Shown one piece after another: positions 1 to 7,515 of a stretch of 64,000 nt of DNA (positions are counted from its first letter, which is position 1; each line of letters opens with the position of its first letter). Both the position numbers and the translations under genes were made by a program. Under the pieces are notes generated by a model. It saw only the letters and a program-made list of their open reading frames with translations. It was not told the DNA's origin and ran no database searches. Origin of the DNA: Fibrobacter sp. UWH6 (GTDB taxonomy: Bacteria; Fibrobacterota; Fibrobacteria; Fibrobacterales; Fibrobacteraceae); assembly GCF_900142465.1 (NCBI RefSeq), contig NZ_FRAX01000001.1, positions 186,001-250,000 on the forward strand, in the 5' to 3' direction.

Positions 1-1115
1 CTGGGCTGAACGCCTTTACCACGGACTTGATGACGGCTTACATTGTGACCTTGCCCAAGAACAAGATCGAACTGTTCATGTGGCTGGAAGCCGACCGTAT
101 GCAGAATGCGGTGCTCCGTGAATTCTATTCCGAACGTGATGTGGTCCGCGAAGAACGCCGCATGCGTTACGACGACAAGCCCACGGGCCGCTACTACGAA
201 AGTCTGAATTCCCTGATTTACGAGGCCTTCCCCTATCGCGTGCCTACCATTGGCTGGCCCAGTGATATTGCCAACCTGACCCGCGAAATGGCCGACGAAC
301 ATTACCGCAAGTATTACAAGCCCCGCAATGCCATCTTGGTGTTGGCTGGCGACCTGGATACCACCTCTACCATGGAAATGGTGAAGAAGTATTTTGCGGA
401 TATTCCTGCCGGCGAAGCTTTTCCGCCTTTGACCATCCGCGATCCGGAACAGGCTGGCGAAAAGCGCCTGACGGTAAAGCGCCCCGATGCTCCCAACTTG
501 TTTACTCTGGTGTTCAAGACTCCCGAAGTGGGCGACCCGATTCTTTACCCTCTGGATATTGCCGAGGGCGTGCTGAATGGTCGCAGCGGCAAACTTTACA
601 AGCGTCTGGTGGAACAGGAAAAGCTGGCGGTGAATGCTGGCGCAAGCAACAGCCCCAACAAGTATGTGTCTGAATTCAGCGTCACCGTGAACATGCGCCC
701 CGATGCCGACCCCGCCAAGGTGGAAGCTATCGTTTGGGAAGAACTGGAAAAACTGAAGACTGAAACGGTTAGCGAACGTGAATTCCAGAAGGTGAAGAAC
801 CGTGCCTACGCTGGCCTGGTCCGTAGCCTTACCGACATGGAAAACGTGGCAACCAATCTGGCCTGGTATGAAATGTTCGGCGACTATCGCATGTACCTCA
901 CCTGGGCCGACGAACTGAACAAGGTTAGCGCCGCCTCTGTGCAGGAAGCCGCCCAGAAGACCTTCGTCCGCGATCACAGCGTTGCAGGCCTGCTGCTGAA
1001 AGAAAAGCCTGTGGCTGCAAAGCCAGCAGAAACGGCTGTGAAAACTGCAGAACCCACTGCTGTAAAAACGGCGGAACCTGCAGCAAAGGCTGCAAAAAAA
1101 TCTGACAAAAAATAA
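1..1115 (+). CDS. M16-family (insulinase-like) zinc peptidase, C-terminal part
   Basis: The reading frame is open from the window edge, so the gene starts upstream; the TTG/ATG codons near base 27 are internal. About 370 residues are visible. They match the second part of the M16 N-terminal lobe (EADRM..., then REFYSERDVVREERR and a YY-P-NA-LVLAGD core) followed by the C-terminal lobe. The zinc-binding HxxEH signature lies before the window. M16 peptidases are clam-shaped and degrade peptides, usually in the periplasm or as membrane-anchored pairs. The protein ends in an Ala/Lys/Pro/Glu-rich low-complexity tail of about 35 residues (repeats of the type AEPAVKTAEP), probably disordered. The family call is firm; substrate and partner are unknown. 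Confidence 0.88.
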   Translation, partial: GLNAFTTDLMTAYIVTLPKNKIELFMWLEADRMQNAVLREFYSERDVVREERRMRYDDKPTGRYYESLNSLIYEAFPYRVPTIGWPSDIANLTREMADEHYRKYYKPRNAILVLAGDLDTTSTMEMVKKYFADIPAGEAFPPLTIRDPEQAGEKRLTVKRPDAPNLFTLVFKTPEVGDPILYPLDIAEGVLNGRSGKLYKRLVEQEKLAVNAGASNSPNKYVSEFSVTVNMRPDADPAKVEAIVWEELEKLKTETVSEREFQKVKNRAYAGLVRSLTDMENVATNLAWYEMFGDYRMYLTWADELNKVSAASVQEAAQKTFVRDHSVAGLLLKEKPVAAKPAETAVKTAEPTAVKTAEPAAKAAKKSDKK

Positions 1116-1160
1116 AATGGGTTAAGTCGGAAATTAAAACCGCAAACCTGAAATAAAAAA

Positions 1161-1190
1161 GAGGAAGTTCCTTGGGAACTTCCTCTTTTT
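1161..1190. terminator. Bidirectional rho-independent terminator
   Basis: An 11-bp perfect stem (GAGGAAGTTCC / GGAACTTCCTC) with a TTGG-type loop has a T run on its right and an A run (1155-1160) on its left. It can therefore end both the M16 gene and the minus-strand valS unit. It is probably the original valS terminator, because it lies just beyond the older valS 3' copy. Confidence 0.9.
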
Positions 1191-1211
1191 CGCATTAAAG
1201 ACCGCGTTGAA

Positions 1212-2007
1212 TTACTTCAGCTCTTCAAGAGCTTTCTGGTTCTTAGCGATGATATCTTGCTGGGTTGCGAGCTTCACGCGTTCGGCGTTGACCACGGCTT
1301 CCGGGGCACCGCTAACAAACTTCTCATTGGAAAGTTTGCGTTCGATAGATGCGGCAAAGCTCTTGGCCTTTTCGATTTCCTTTTCGAGGCGTGCGATTTC
1401 TGCAGCCGGGTCAAGGATGCCTTCCAGCGGGATGAAGAGTTCGCCACCGGGCACAACGGCGCTGGCGCTGAACTTGGGCTTTGCGGCCTTCACTCCAACG
1501 GTAATGCTTTCGATGCCACCAAGTTCGGTGATGATGGCGAGGCATGCATTCACGGAAGCTTCGGTTGCTGCGTCGTCCACAGAAACAACGGCCTTCAGCT
1601 TGGTTGCCGGAGAAACGCTGTAACGGCCACGGACACCGCGAACGGCTTCCACCACGGCGAATGCCTGGTCGAAGGCAACTTCGATGTCCTTGTTGATGAG
1701 AGATTCATCAGCGGTGGGCCAGGGGCGGCTGATCACCATTTCGGAACCCTGGAACAGGATGCTGTTCAGTTCTTCAGTGATGAAGGGCATTACCGGGTGG
1801 AGAAGGTCAAGAACATTCTTCAGCACGTAGCTGAGGATTGCCATAGCGTTCTTCTTTTCGGCGTCCAAAGTTTCACGGTTGATCACAGCCTTCTTGATTT
1901 GCGCAAGCGCCAAATGCTAGCCTCGGTCATGGACAAATATATTTGTCCGCGACACTCGGCTTGTGCATTTGTCAAGGTACTGGCTGCAAACGTCATCCCA
2001 CACGAAG
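1212..2007 (-). pseudogene. valS: Detached duplicate of the valS 3' end
   Basis: Minus-strand sequence 1212-1900 encodes about 228 residues of the ValS C-terminus (anticodon-binding region and coiled-coil tail), with six amino-acid differences from the end of the complete valS at 3155-5902. Homology is broken at 1901-1974 by a palindromic insert. It resumes for 33 perfectly matching bases at 1975-2007 (equal to 3846-3878), then stops. The catalytic domain is absent and there is no proper start; the apparent 233-codon ORF begins inside the inserted repeat. Bases 1249-1482 are 100% identical to 3192-3425, whereas 1483-1900 differs at about 31 positions and the last 45 bases differ at about ten. 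This is a remnant of the resident gene end left behind when the HNH-bearing segment arrived. Confidence 0.93.
1901..1974. repeat. REP-like palindrome inserted in the valS remnant
   Basis: A 74-bp block replaces two bases of the valS sequence. It folds into a long interrupted hairpin: CAAATGC, AGCC, GTC and GGACAAAT on the left pair with ATTTGTCC, GAC, GGCT and GCATTTG on the right. The core CCTCGGTCATGGACAAAT ... ATTTGTCCGCGACACTCGG recurs at 3089-3149, and its outer motif recurs at 32447-32487. Only the outermost arms differ between the two close copies. Confidence 0.85.
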
Positions 2008-2020
2008 AATTTTGTTTTTA

Positions 2021-2155
2021 TGGGCGTTCCCTTGCCTACGCAAGGCCGGGCTATATTTTAGGGGCTGCCGTCTGCGCTTCGCTTATCGCCAACCTCCTAA
2101 AACGGAGCCTTGCATCGCAAGTCTCCGCCCCAAGGGGTCACTATCCCTAACGCAT
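2021..2155 (+). ncRNA. Candidate structured RNA upstream of the HNH gene
   Basis: This non-coding stretch of about 135 bases is full of complementary segments. GCGTT (2024-2028) can pair with AACGC (2149-2153) to close the element. Inside are CCTTGC/GCAAGG, TTTTAGG/CCTAAAA with an inner GCG/CGC, and a stem CGGAG-CTTGC / GCAAG-CTCCG. It ends in nine T residues, so it could be terminated. It starts 14 bases after the valS homology stops and ends about 50 bases before the HNH gene, in the same orientation. I recall similar blocks (starting GGGCGTTCCC and ending ATCCCT-ACGC) near HNH genes in other bacteria but cannot name a family. Confidence 0.5.
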
Positions 2156-2202
2156 TTTTTTTTATTTTAAATATAAGTGCAATCTAAAAGTGGAACGTTC
2201 TT

Positions 2203-2922
2203 ATGCCGTTTACTGATGATATAGAAAATCTGTTTGTTTTAAGCGATTATAAAAGAAATACGCCGGATGAAGACCTTATTGCCGATGTAAAGAAAGTTGC
2301 CATACAACTAGAAAAAAATACAGTAACGATAGCAGAATATGAGCTGTATGGAACGTTCCATCCAAGTACGCTACAAAGAAGATTTGGTTCCTGGTTTAAA
2401 GTTATGGAAGTGTGTAATTTAGATGCTAGTCGGAGTTGTTTGAACATTTCAGAAGAAAAATTATTTTCGAATTTAGAGAAGGTTTGGACTAGTTTAGGAC
2501 GACAACCGAAATATTGTGAAATGAGAAAACCTCTTTCAGAATATTCTGTCGGCACATATGAAAAAAGGTTTGGCAGTTTTCGAAGTGCTTTGAAGCAATT
2601 TGTGGAATATGTGTCTAGCGGAATTGAAAATAAATCTAAAGATAACGAATCTAACTGCAAAGTTAAGAAACTTTCAAAAGAAAATGAAGAAGTTGTTCAT
2701 AAAACGAAAAGAAATATTTCTGATAGATTACGTTTTCAGATATTGATGAGAGATGGTTTTACTTGTAAAACTTGTGGTCGAAGTCCTGTAACAGAATTGG
2801 GGGTAAAATTACATGTAGACCATATAATTCCGTGGTCGAAGGGGGGAGAAACCATTGCCGATAATTTGGAGACGAAATGCGAACAATGCAATCTTGGCAA
2901 AGGAAATGCTTTTGATTGCTGA
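2203..2922 (+). CDS. HNH endonuclease with two homing-associated repeats
   Basis: A 239-residue protein. Residues ~20-70 and ~85-137 are two copies of a ~50-residue module ending in RRFGSW / KRFGSF. It resembles the 'homing endonuclease associated repeat' (HNH_repeat) that precedes the nuclease in many mobile HNH proteins and is thought to bind DNA. Residues ~174-237 form a complete HNH domain: RDGFTCKTCGRSP, HVDHIIPWSKGG, NLETKCEQCNLGKGN, with both CxxC zinc pairs, the catalytic HVDH and the Asn. The gene is clearly richer in A and T than valS, as expected of acquired DNA. It is the only protein gene of the insert between the two valS 3' copies and ends at a strong terminator. It lacks a RuvC domain, so it is not IscB/Cas9-like. 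Confidence 0.9.
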   Translation: MPFTDDIENLFVLSDYKRNTPDEDLIADVKKVAIQLEKNTVTIAEYELYGTFHPSTLQRRFGSWFKVMEVCNLDASRSCLNISEEKLFSNLEKVWTSLGRQPKYCEMRKPLSEYSVGTYEKRFGSFRSALKQFVEYVSSGIENKSKDNESNCKVKKLSKENEEVVHKTKRNISDRLRFQILMRDGFTCKTCGRSPVTELGVKLHVDHIIPWSKGGETIADNLETKCEQCNLGKGNAFDC

Positions 2923-2946
2923 GAATTCAACTGTTTTTTTGTGAAT

Positions 2947-2980
2947 AAAAGAAGAGTCCTGTTTATAGGACTCTTCTTTT
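2947..2980. terminator. Bidirectional terminator after the HNH gene
   Basis: A perfect 14-bp stem (AAAAGAAGAGTCCT / AGGACTCTTCTTTT) with a six-base loop, flanked by A and T runs. Confidence 0.92.
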
Positions 2981-3088
2981 ATCAAATGGATTATACCTTA
3001 AGTAGCTTTCTTGACCCTTAAGGTTTTTGTCTAGAAAATTATCGCAAGTCCTGCAGAGCAGTTTGTACATTCGCTACGCTCATGTACC

Positions 3089-3149
3089 AAGTACTAGCCT
3101 CGGTCATGGACAAATGAATTTGTCCGCGACACTCGGCTTACGTACTTGT
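3089..3149. repeat. REP-like palindrome downstream of intact valS
   Basis: The core is the same as at 1901-1974 (CCTCGGTCATGGACAAAT, two variable loop bases, ATTTGTCCGCGACACTCGG), but the outer arms are AAGTAC/GTACTT. It lies directly next to the valS stop codon, so the two hairpins bracket the HNH segment. A separate short inverted repeat, GTACAT/ATGTAC, lies just beside it (3065-3086). Confidence 0.82.
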
Positions 3150-3154
3150 CATTC

Positions 3155-5902
3155 TTACTTCAACTCAGCTAGAGCCTTCTCGTTTTTGGCAATGATATCT
3201 TGCTGGGTTGCGAGCTTCACGCGTTCGGCGTTGACCACGGCTTCCGGGGCACCGCTAACAAACTTCTCATTGGAAAGTTTGCGTTCGATAGATGCGGCAA
3301 AGCTCTTGGCCTTTTCGATTTCCTTTTCGAGGCGTGCGATTTCTGCAGCCGGGTCAAGGATGCCTTCCAGCGGGATGAAGAGTTCGCCACCGGGCACAAC
3401 GGCGCTGGCGCTGAACTTGGGCTTTTCAGCCTTAACGCCAACGGTAATGCTTTCAATGCCGCCCAGTTCGGTGATGATGGCGAGGCATGCATTCACGGAA
3501 GCTTCGGTTGCTGCGTCGTCCACAGAAACAACAGCCTTCAGCTTGGTAGCGGGAGAAACGCTGTAGCGGCCTCGGACACCACGAACGGCTTCCACAACGG
3601 CGAAGGCCTGGTCGAAGGCGGCTTCAATGTCCTTGTTGATGAGAGATTCATCAGCGGTGGGCCAGGGGCGGCTGATCACCATTTCGGAGCCCTGGAACAG
3701 GATGCTGTTCAGTTCTTCAGTGATGAAGGGCATTACCGGGTGGAGAAGGTCAAGGACGTTCTTCAGCACGTAGCTGAGAATGGCCATAGCATTCTTCTTT
3801 TCGGCGGTGAGGGTTTCGCTGTTGATCACAGCCTTCTTGATTTCCAGGTACTGGCTGCAAACGTCATCCCACACGAAGCGGTAGAGGAAGCCGGCAAGTT
3901 CTGCGAAGTGGTATTCTTCCAGCATGCGGGTGGCATCCTTGATGGTGGTCTGCAGGCGAGAAAGGATCCACTTGTCTTCCAGTGCGAACAAATTCTTGTC
4001 CATGGGAAGTTCGGCGGCAAGGGCTCCAGCCTGTTCCAGCTGCGGGTAGAGGAAGCGGCAAGCGTTCCAAATCTTGTTAGAGAAGTTACGACCGATTTCG
4101 AACTTTTCGGAAGTGTTGATTTCGGTACCGTCTTCCTGCTTTTCCTTCTTCACCGGCAGACGAACGTCCTGGTTGTCGGTGCAGAGGCTGGCCATCACGA
4201 AGCGGAGCGCGTCAGTGCCGTACTTCTTTTCGATGTCCATGGGGTCCACGCCGTTACCCTTGGACTTACTCATGGTCATGCCATTGCCGTCCAGGATCTT
4301 CGGGTGGATGTAAACGGTGTGGAACGGGATCGTACCCATGTTTTCCTGGCTGAACAGCACCATGCGAGCCACCCAGAGGGTGATGATGTCGCGGCTGGTC
4401 ACCAGCACGGAAGTGGGGTAGTACTTCTTAAGAGTGTCGGTGTTTTCCGGCCAACCCATGGTAGAGTGGGGCCAGAGACCACTGGAGAACCAGGTGTCCA
4501 GAACGTCGTCTTCCTGCTTGAGAACGTGGCCCGGAACTGCGTCTTCTGCCAGGTTTTCTTCCTGAGAGCAGACCAGGTAGCCACCATTTTCAGCCTTGTA
4601 GAAGAAGATGTCTTCGCGGTTGCCAAATACGGCCTTCAGTTCTTCTTCGGTAGCGTCGGTGTGCCAGATAGGAATGCGGTGGCCCCACCAGAGCTGACGG
4701 CTGATGCACCAGTCGCGCTTTTCGCCAAGCCAATCCAAGTACTTGTTGGCGTAGCGTTCCGGAATAATCTTGATTTCGCCTGACTTCACAGCGTTCATTG
4801 CGTTTTCTGCAAGAACGTCCATCTTCACGAACCACTGGTCGCTGAGGTACGGTTCAATAACAGTCTTGGAACGGTCAGAGTGGCCCACGTCCATTTCGTG
4901 GTCTTCCACCTTGATGAGGAGGCCGAGTTCTTCGAGACCTGCAACCACAGCTTCACGAGCTGCCTGGCCCTTAAGGCCCTGGAACTTGCCAGCGTTTTCG
5001 TTCAAGGTTCCGTCGTCGTTCATGATGTTGATCATGGGGAGCTTATGACGGAGACCGGTAGCATAGTCGTTGGGGTCGTGAGCCGGGGTCACCTTCACGG
5101 AACCGGTACCAAAGTCCTTGTCCACGAGAATTGCGTCTGCGATCACCGGAATTTCACGGTCAACGAAAGGAACCTTCAGAGTCTTGCCGATGAACTGTGC
5201 ATAGCGTTCGTCGCTGGGGTGCACGGCAAGAGCGGTATCGCCCATGATGGTTTCCGGACGGGTGGTGGAAACGGGAATGAAACCCGAACCATCGGCCAGA
5301 GGATACTTGAAGGTCCAGAAGTGACCCTTCACATGTTCGTAATAGATTTCGTCGTCGGCAACGGCAGTCTGGAGCTTGGTGTCCCAGTTCACCAGACGCT
5401 TACCGCGGTAGATCAAACCCTTCTTGAACAGGTTGAAGAAGGCGTGGCGAACAGCCTTGGCGCAGATGGGGTCCAAGGTGAAGCGCTGACGGCTCCAGTC
5501 GCAGCTCACGCCAAGGCTCTTCAGCTGCTTGGTGATGCGAGCTTCATATTCTTCCTTCCACTTCCAGATGCGTTCCACCAAGGCGTCGCGGCCGATGTCG
5601 TGACGGGTCTTGTGTTCGTCCTGGAACAGGCGTTTTTCCACAACAGCCTGGGTTGCGATACCGGCGTGGTCCGTACCCGGAATCCACAGGGTGTCGCGAC
5701 CGGTCTTACGGCGGTAGCGTACCAAAATATCCTGAAGGGTGTCGTTCAAGGCGTGGCCCAGGTGCAGGGCGCCGGTTACGTTAGGAGGCGGAATGACGAC
5801 AGAGAACGGTTCGCCCTTACCGCTAGGTGCAAAGCTATTTTTTTCAGCCCAGGTCTCATGCCAGCGGGCTTCAACTTCTGAAGAATTATAACGTGTTTCC
5901 AT
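3155..5902 (-). CDS. valS: Valyl-tRNA synthetase
   Basis: Full-length (915 residues) class I aminoacyl-tRNA synthetase that charges tRNA-Val in the cytoplasm. The HIGH-type motif is GALHLGHALND near residue 45. The editing (CP1) domain follows (TTRPETIMGDTA...), then WCISRQLWWGHRIP and DVLDTWFSSGLWP. The KMSKS loop reads MTMSKSKGNG, so its first Lys is Thr. The anticodon-binding domain and a C-terminal coiled coil (AEIARLEKEIEKAKSF...) end the protein. The start ATG follows no obvious Shine-Dalgarno. The last ~724 bp are the copy of the gene end that adjoins the HNH insert; the other copy is the remnant at 1212-2007. No second complete valS is visible, so this gene is presumably essential. 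Confidence 0.97.
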   Translation of the reverse strand: METRYNSSEVEARWHETWAEKNSFAPSGKGEPFSVVIPPPNVTGALHLGHALNDTLQDILVRYRRKTGRDTLWIPGTDHAGIATQAVVEKRLFQDEHKTRHDIGRDALVERIWKWKEEYEARITKQLKSLGVSCDWSRQRFTLDPICAKAVRHAFFNLFKKGLIYRGKRLVNWDTKLQTAVADDEIYYEHVKGHFWTFKYPLADGSGFIPVSTTRPETIMGDTALAVHPSDERYAQFIGKTLKVPFVDREIPVIADAILVDKDFGTGSVKVTPAHDPNDYATGLRHKLPMINIMNDDGTLNENAGKFQGLKGQAAREAVVAGLEELGLLIKVEDHEMDVGHSDRSKTVIEPYLSDQWFVKMDVLAENAMNAVKSGEIKIIPERYANKYLDWLGEKRDWCISRQLWWGHRIPIWHTDATEEELKAVFGNREDIFFYKAENGGYLVCSQEENLAEDAVPGHVLKQEDDVLDTWFSSGLWPHSTMGWPENTDTLKKYYPTSVLVTSRDIITLWVARMVLFSQENMGTIPFHTVYIHPKILDGNGMTMSKSKGNGVDPMDIEKKYGTDALRFVMASLCTDNQDVRLPVKKEKQEDGTEINTSEKFEIGRNFSNKIWNACRFLYPQLEQAGALAAELPMDKNLFALEDKWILSRLQTTIKDATRMLEEYHFAELAGFLYRFVWDDVCSQYLEIKKAVINSETLTAEKKNAMAILSYVLKNVLDLLHPVMPFITEELNSILFQGSEMVISRPWPTADESLINKDIEAAFDQAFAVVEAVRGVRGRYSVSPATKLKAVVSVDDAATEASVNACLAIITELGGIESITVGVKAEKPKFSASAVVPGGELFIPLEGILDPAAEIARLEKEIEKAKSFAASIERKLSNEKFVSGAPEAVVNAERVKLATQQDIIAKNEKALAELK

Positions 5903-5963
5903 GATTTATTACTTCCACAAATAATTTCTTAATGCGGGCAAATTTAGAAAAAAACAGTGAACT

Positions 5964-6452
5964 TCACGAACGAGATGTTTTTGAACAGGACGAACTCTTG
6001 TCTTTTTTTGCCTGATAAGTACTTTGGGCTTCGCAGGCGCAGAGGGCTTTTTGACTTGTTAGAATGGCCATGGCGTCTGTGGAATCCCGCAGGATGCGAA
6101 GCAGGTTGTCCATGGAGCGGCTCTGTGTTACGGTTCCTTTTTCATACTTGGCAAAGGCCTTCGGTCCGCCACCTACGATTTCTGCAAATTCTTCCTGGGA
6201 GTAACCGAACTTCTTGCGAATTTCTACGATTTCCTGGGGCTGCAATAAGCCCTCCGCTTCCCTGTAGAGAGCATCTAGCTTTTTGTTGATGGGACCGACG
6301 CGTTCCTCGTCAATGAATTCCTCTCCACATCCGGTACAATGGAAAATTGGAAGGTTGTTTACTGTGATGGATTTACCCTTGTAGGTGTAGGTTTCTTTTA
6401 CTTTTTTTCGGTTCACTTTTGCGCTGCAAATGGGACATTCTTTGATAATCAT
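5964..6452 (-). CDS. mqsA: MqsA-like antitoxin / transcriptional regulator
   Basis: A 162-residue protein with the two-part MqsA layout. The N-terminal zinc finger has two CxxC pairs (CPIC near residue 6, CTGC near 39). A helix-turn-helix follows (residues ~75-120: RKKFGYSQEEFAEIVGGGPKAFAKYEKG). MqsA proteins bind the MqsR RNase with the zinc domain and repress their own operon with the HTH domain. The ATG follows an AAGGAGCT ribosome-binding site and directly abuts the stop codon of the mqsR remnant. The protein is about 30 residues longer than E. coli MqsA, with a Ser/Lys-rich tail. Since the toxin is truncated, this may now act only as a regulator. Confidence 0.85.
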   Translation of the reverse strand: MIIKECPICSAKVNRKKVKETYTYKGKSITVNNLPIFHCTGCGEEFIDEERVGPINKKLDALYREAEGLLQPQEIVEIRKKFGYSQEEFAEIVGGGPKAFAKYEKGTVTQSRSMDNLLRILRDSTDAMAILTSQKALCACEAQSTYQAKKDKSSSCSKTSRS

Positions 6453-6641
6453 TTATAGCTCCTTGAACGAAATGACAACTCCGTTTCCATTTTTTGTTAT
6501 TTGAATTTTGATGTACAACTTTACGCAAGAACCATCTGCTTTTGTGTCGACTGAATGATATACATCTTGCCAAAGAGTTGTGTCAGCGTCGGTTGTCATA
6601 GTGTGCTTTGCCGAGGTGTTCCATTCAGAATGCCTCCTCAA
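6453..6641 (-). pseudogene. mqsR: MqsR toxin remnant, C-terminal half only
   Basis: The last ~50 codons match the C-terminal half of MqsR, the GCU-specific mRNA interferase: MTTDADTTLWQDVYH, a lysine-rich strand, and VVISFKEL at the end. The frame is closed by a stop at 6657-6659, and no other frame upstream encodes the usual ~50 N-terminal residues. The 62-codon ORF begins with TTG. MqsR is normally about 100 residues, so half of the RelE-like fold is missing and activity is unlikely. It still sits immediately upstream of mqsA, as in known mqsRA operons. Confidence 0.8.
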
Positions 6642-6680
6642 AAGCAGAAGAATCTGTTACAATGAAAATATAGATATAAA

Positions 6681-6697
6681 AGTACCATAATGGTACT
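6681..6697. promoter_or_regulatory. Candidate operator of the mqs unit
   Basis: AGTACCATAATGGTACT is a perfect 17-bp palindrome 40 bp upstream of the remnant mqsR ORF, next to A/T-rich -10-like sequence. Its position fits an autoregulatory operator, and E. coli MqsA also binds a short palindrome. Binding by this MqsA is an inference. Confidence 0.55.
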
Positions 6698-6725
6698 ATC
6701 TGCGAGCGGTATTTTGGTCATTTAG

Positions 6726-6786
6726 CCTCCTGTCGCTACATGCTGAAAAGCGACGGTTTTGTGCTACGGTTTTATTTATCAAAAAA
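6726..6786. repeat. Direct repeat, copy 1 (3' side of the toxin-antitoxin pair)
   Basis: CCTCCTGTCGCTACATGCTG and the following bases are identical for 31 bp to 7516-7546, and similarity continues to about 60 bp. The repeat contains a hairpin, GTCGCT / AGCGAC. Confidence 0.8.
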
Positions 6787-6812
6787 TGGTTTAAGTTCGG
6801 CGAAACATTTGC

Positions 6813-7157
6813 CTAAGCTTTGTAAGCGGCTTTCTTTTCGGCCACGGCAAGTTTGCGGGTAACCTTTCTCTTTGTAGGAACTTTAGGAACCGCGATCATT
6901 TGAACATTTAGTGCGTTCAATACGCGTAAAATGGTGTCAAAACGGGGGTGAGCATCTTCATTCAGCGCCTTGTAAAGACTTTCTCTGCCGAGGCCTGTTG
7001 CTTTTGCAATTTGTGCGATGCCGCGAGCTTTGGCTACGTATCCAATGGTCCTCAACAAAACGGTGCTGTCGTTTGACTGCAATGCGTCGCTGATGACTCC
7101 CGCGATAACCTCCTCGTTATCCAAAAGCTCTGATAAATCCAGCTTACTTGTTTTCAT
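6813..7157 (-). CDS. HTH antitoxin of a RelE/HigB-like pair
   Basis: 114 residues from the ATG at 7157, chosen because GGAGG lies about ten bases upstream; longer in-frame starts run into the toxin gene. An Xre/Cro-type HTH is visible at residues ~45-85 (ARGIAQIAKATGLGRESLYKALN), followed by PRFDTILRVLNALNVQM, typical of the 'addiction module antidote' family paired with HI1419-like toxins. The Lys-rich tail is basic. The gene overlaps the end of the toxin gene by 14 bases, indicating translational coupling. The toxin-first order matches higBA-type operons. It is expected to neutralise the toxin and repress the operon. Confidence 0.88.
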   Translation of the reverse strand: MKTSKLDLSELLDNEEVIAGVISDALQSNDSTVLLRTIGYVAKARGIAQIAKATGLGRESLYKALNEDAHPRFDTILRVLNALNVQMIAVPKVPTKRKVTRKLAVAEKKAAYKA

Positions 7158-7449
7158 TTTGAATCGTCCTCCACATTTCCTTTGCCTTTTCAATGTCTCG
7201 CCGTTGTGTTGATTTGTCTCCACCACATAGGAGAATGATTACAACCTGTCCCCGTATGGCGTAGTAGAGCCTATATCCAGGTCCAACATCGAATCGCATT
7301 TCGGATATCCCGTCGCCAATGTTTTTGACATCACCAAGATTTCCTAGTTCAACTCTCAATAATCGAGAGAATATTCTCTGCTTTGCCTGATTGTCCTTAA
7401 GGTTCGCGTACCATTTAGAGAAAGTTTCAGTTTTCTCTATTGAAAACAT
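7144..7449 (-). CDS. RelE/ParE-superfamily toxin (HigB/HI1419-like)
   Basis: 101 residues from the ATG at 7449, preceded by GGGAGG seven bases upstream. The sequence follows the 'phage-derived Gp49-like / HI1419' toxin pattern: ETFSKWYANLKDNQAKQRI, then RVELGNLGDVKNIGDGISEMR, GPGYRLYYA and VVILLCGGDKSTQRRDIEKAKEM. Members are usually ribosome-dependent mRNA interferases. Size and all family motifs are intact, so the pair is probably functional. It is encoded upstream of, and overlapping, its antitoxin, and the cassette is bracketed by the direct repeats at 6726 and 7516. Confidence 0.9.
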   Translation of the reverse strand: MFSIEKTETFSKWYANLKDNQAKQRIFSRLLRVELGNLGDVKNIGDGISEMRFDVGPGYRLYYAIRGQVVIILLCGGDKSTQRRDIEKAKEMWRTIQNENK

Positions 7450-7463
7450 CTTACCCTCCCAAA

Positions 7464-7481
7464 TGTATCTAATCGGATACA
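7464..7481. promoter_or_regulatory. Candidate operator before the toxin gene
   Basis: The inverted repeat TGTATC-TAATCG-GATACA lies 15 bp upstream of the toxin start, where an autoregulating toxin-antitoxin complex would bind. Inferred from position and symmetry. Confidence 0.5.
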
Positions 7482-7515
7482 AAGTGTCAAGTGCATTACA
7501 TGTGTACTCATCGTT

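Noticed and set aside
1212-1913. Free-standing 233-residue ValS-related protein
   Set aside because: The first codons come from the inserted palindrome, there is no ribosome-binding site, and the product would lack every catalytic motif; a remnant is more likely.
2021-2922. IscB/HEARO-type RNA-guided HNH system
   Set aside because: The 239-residue protein has no RuvC parts or arginine-rich bridge; its N-terminal half is made of HNH-associated repeats instead. The RNA-like segment remains unexplained, but an omega-RNA assignment is not supported.
3200-4783. 527-codon ORF opposite valS
   Set aside because: Pure antisense of valS in a GC-skewed codon frame; no start signal and no recognisable domain. 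The same holds for the long minus ORFs opposite dnaE (25145-27631) and der.
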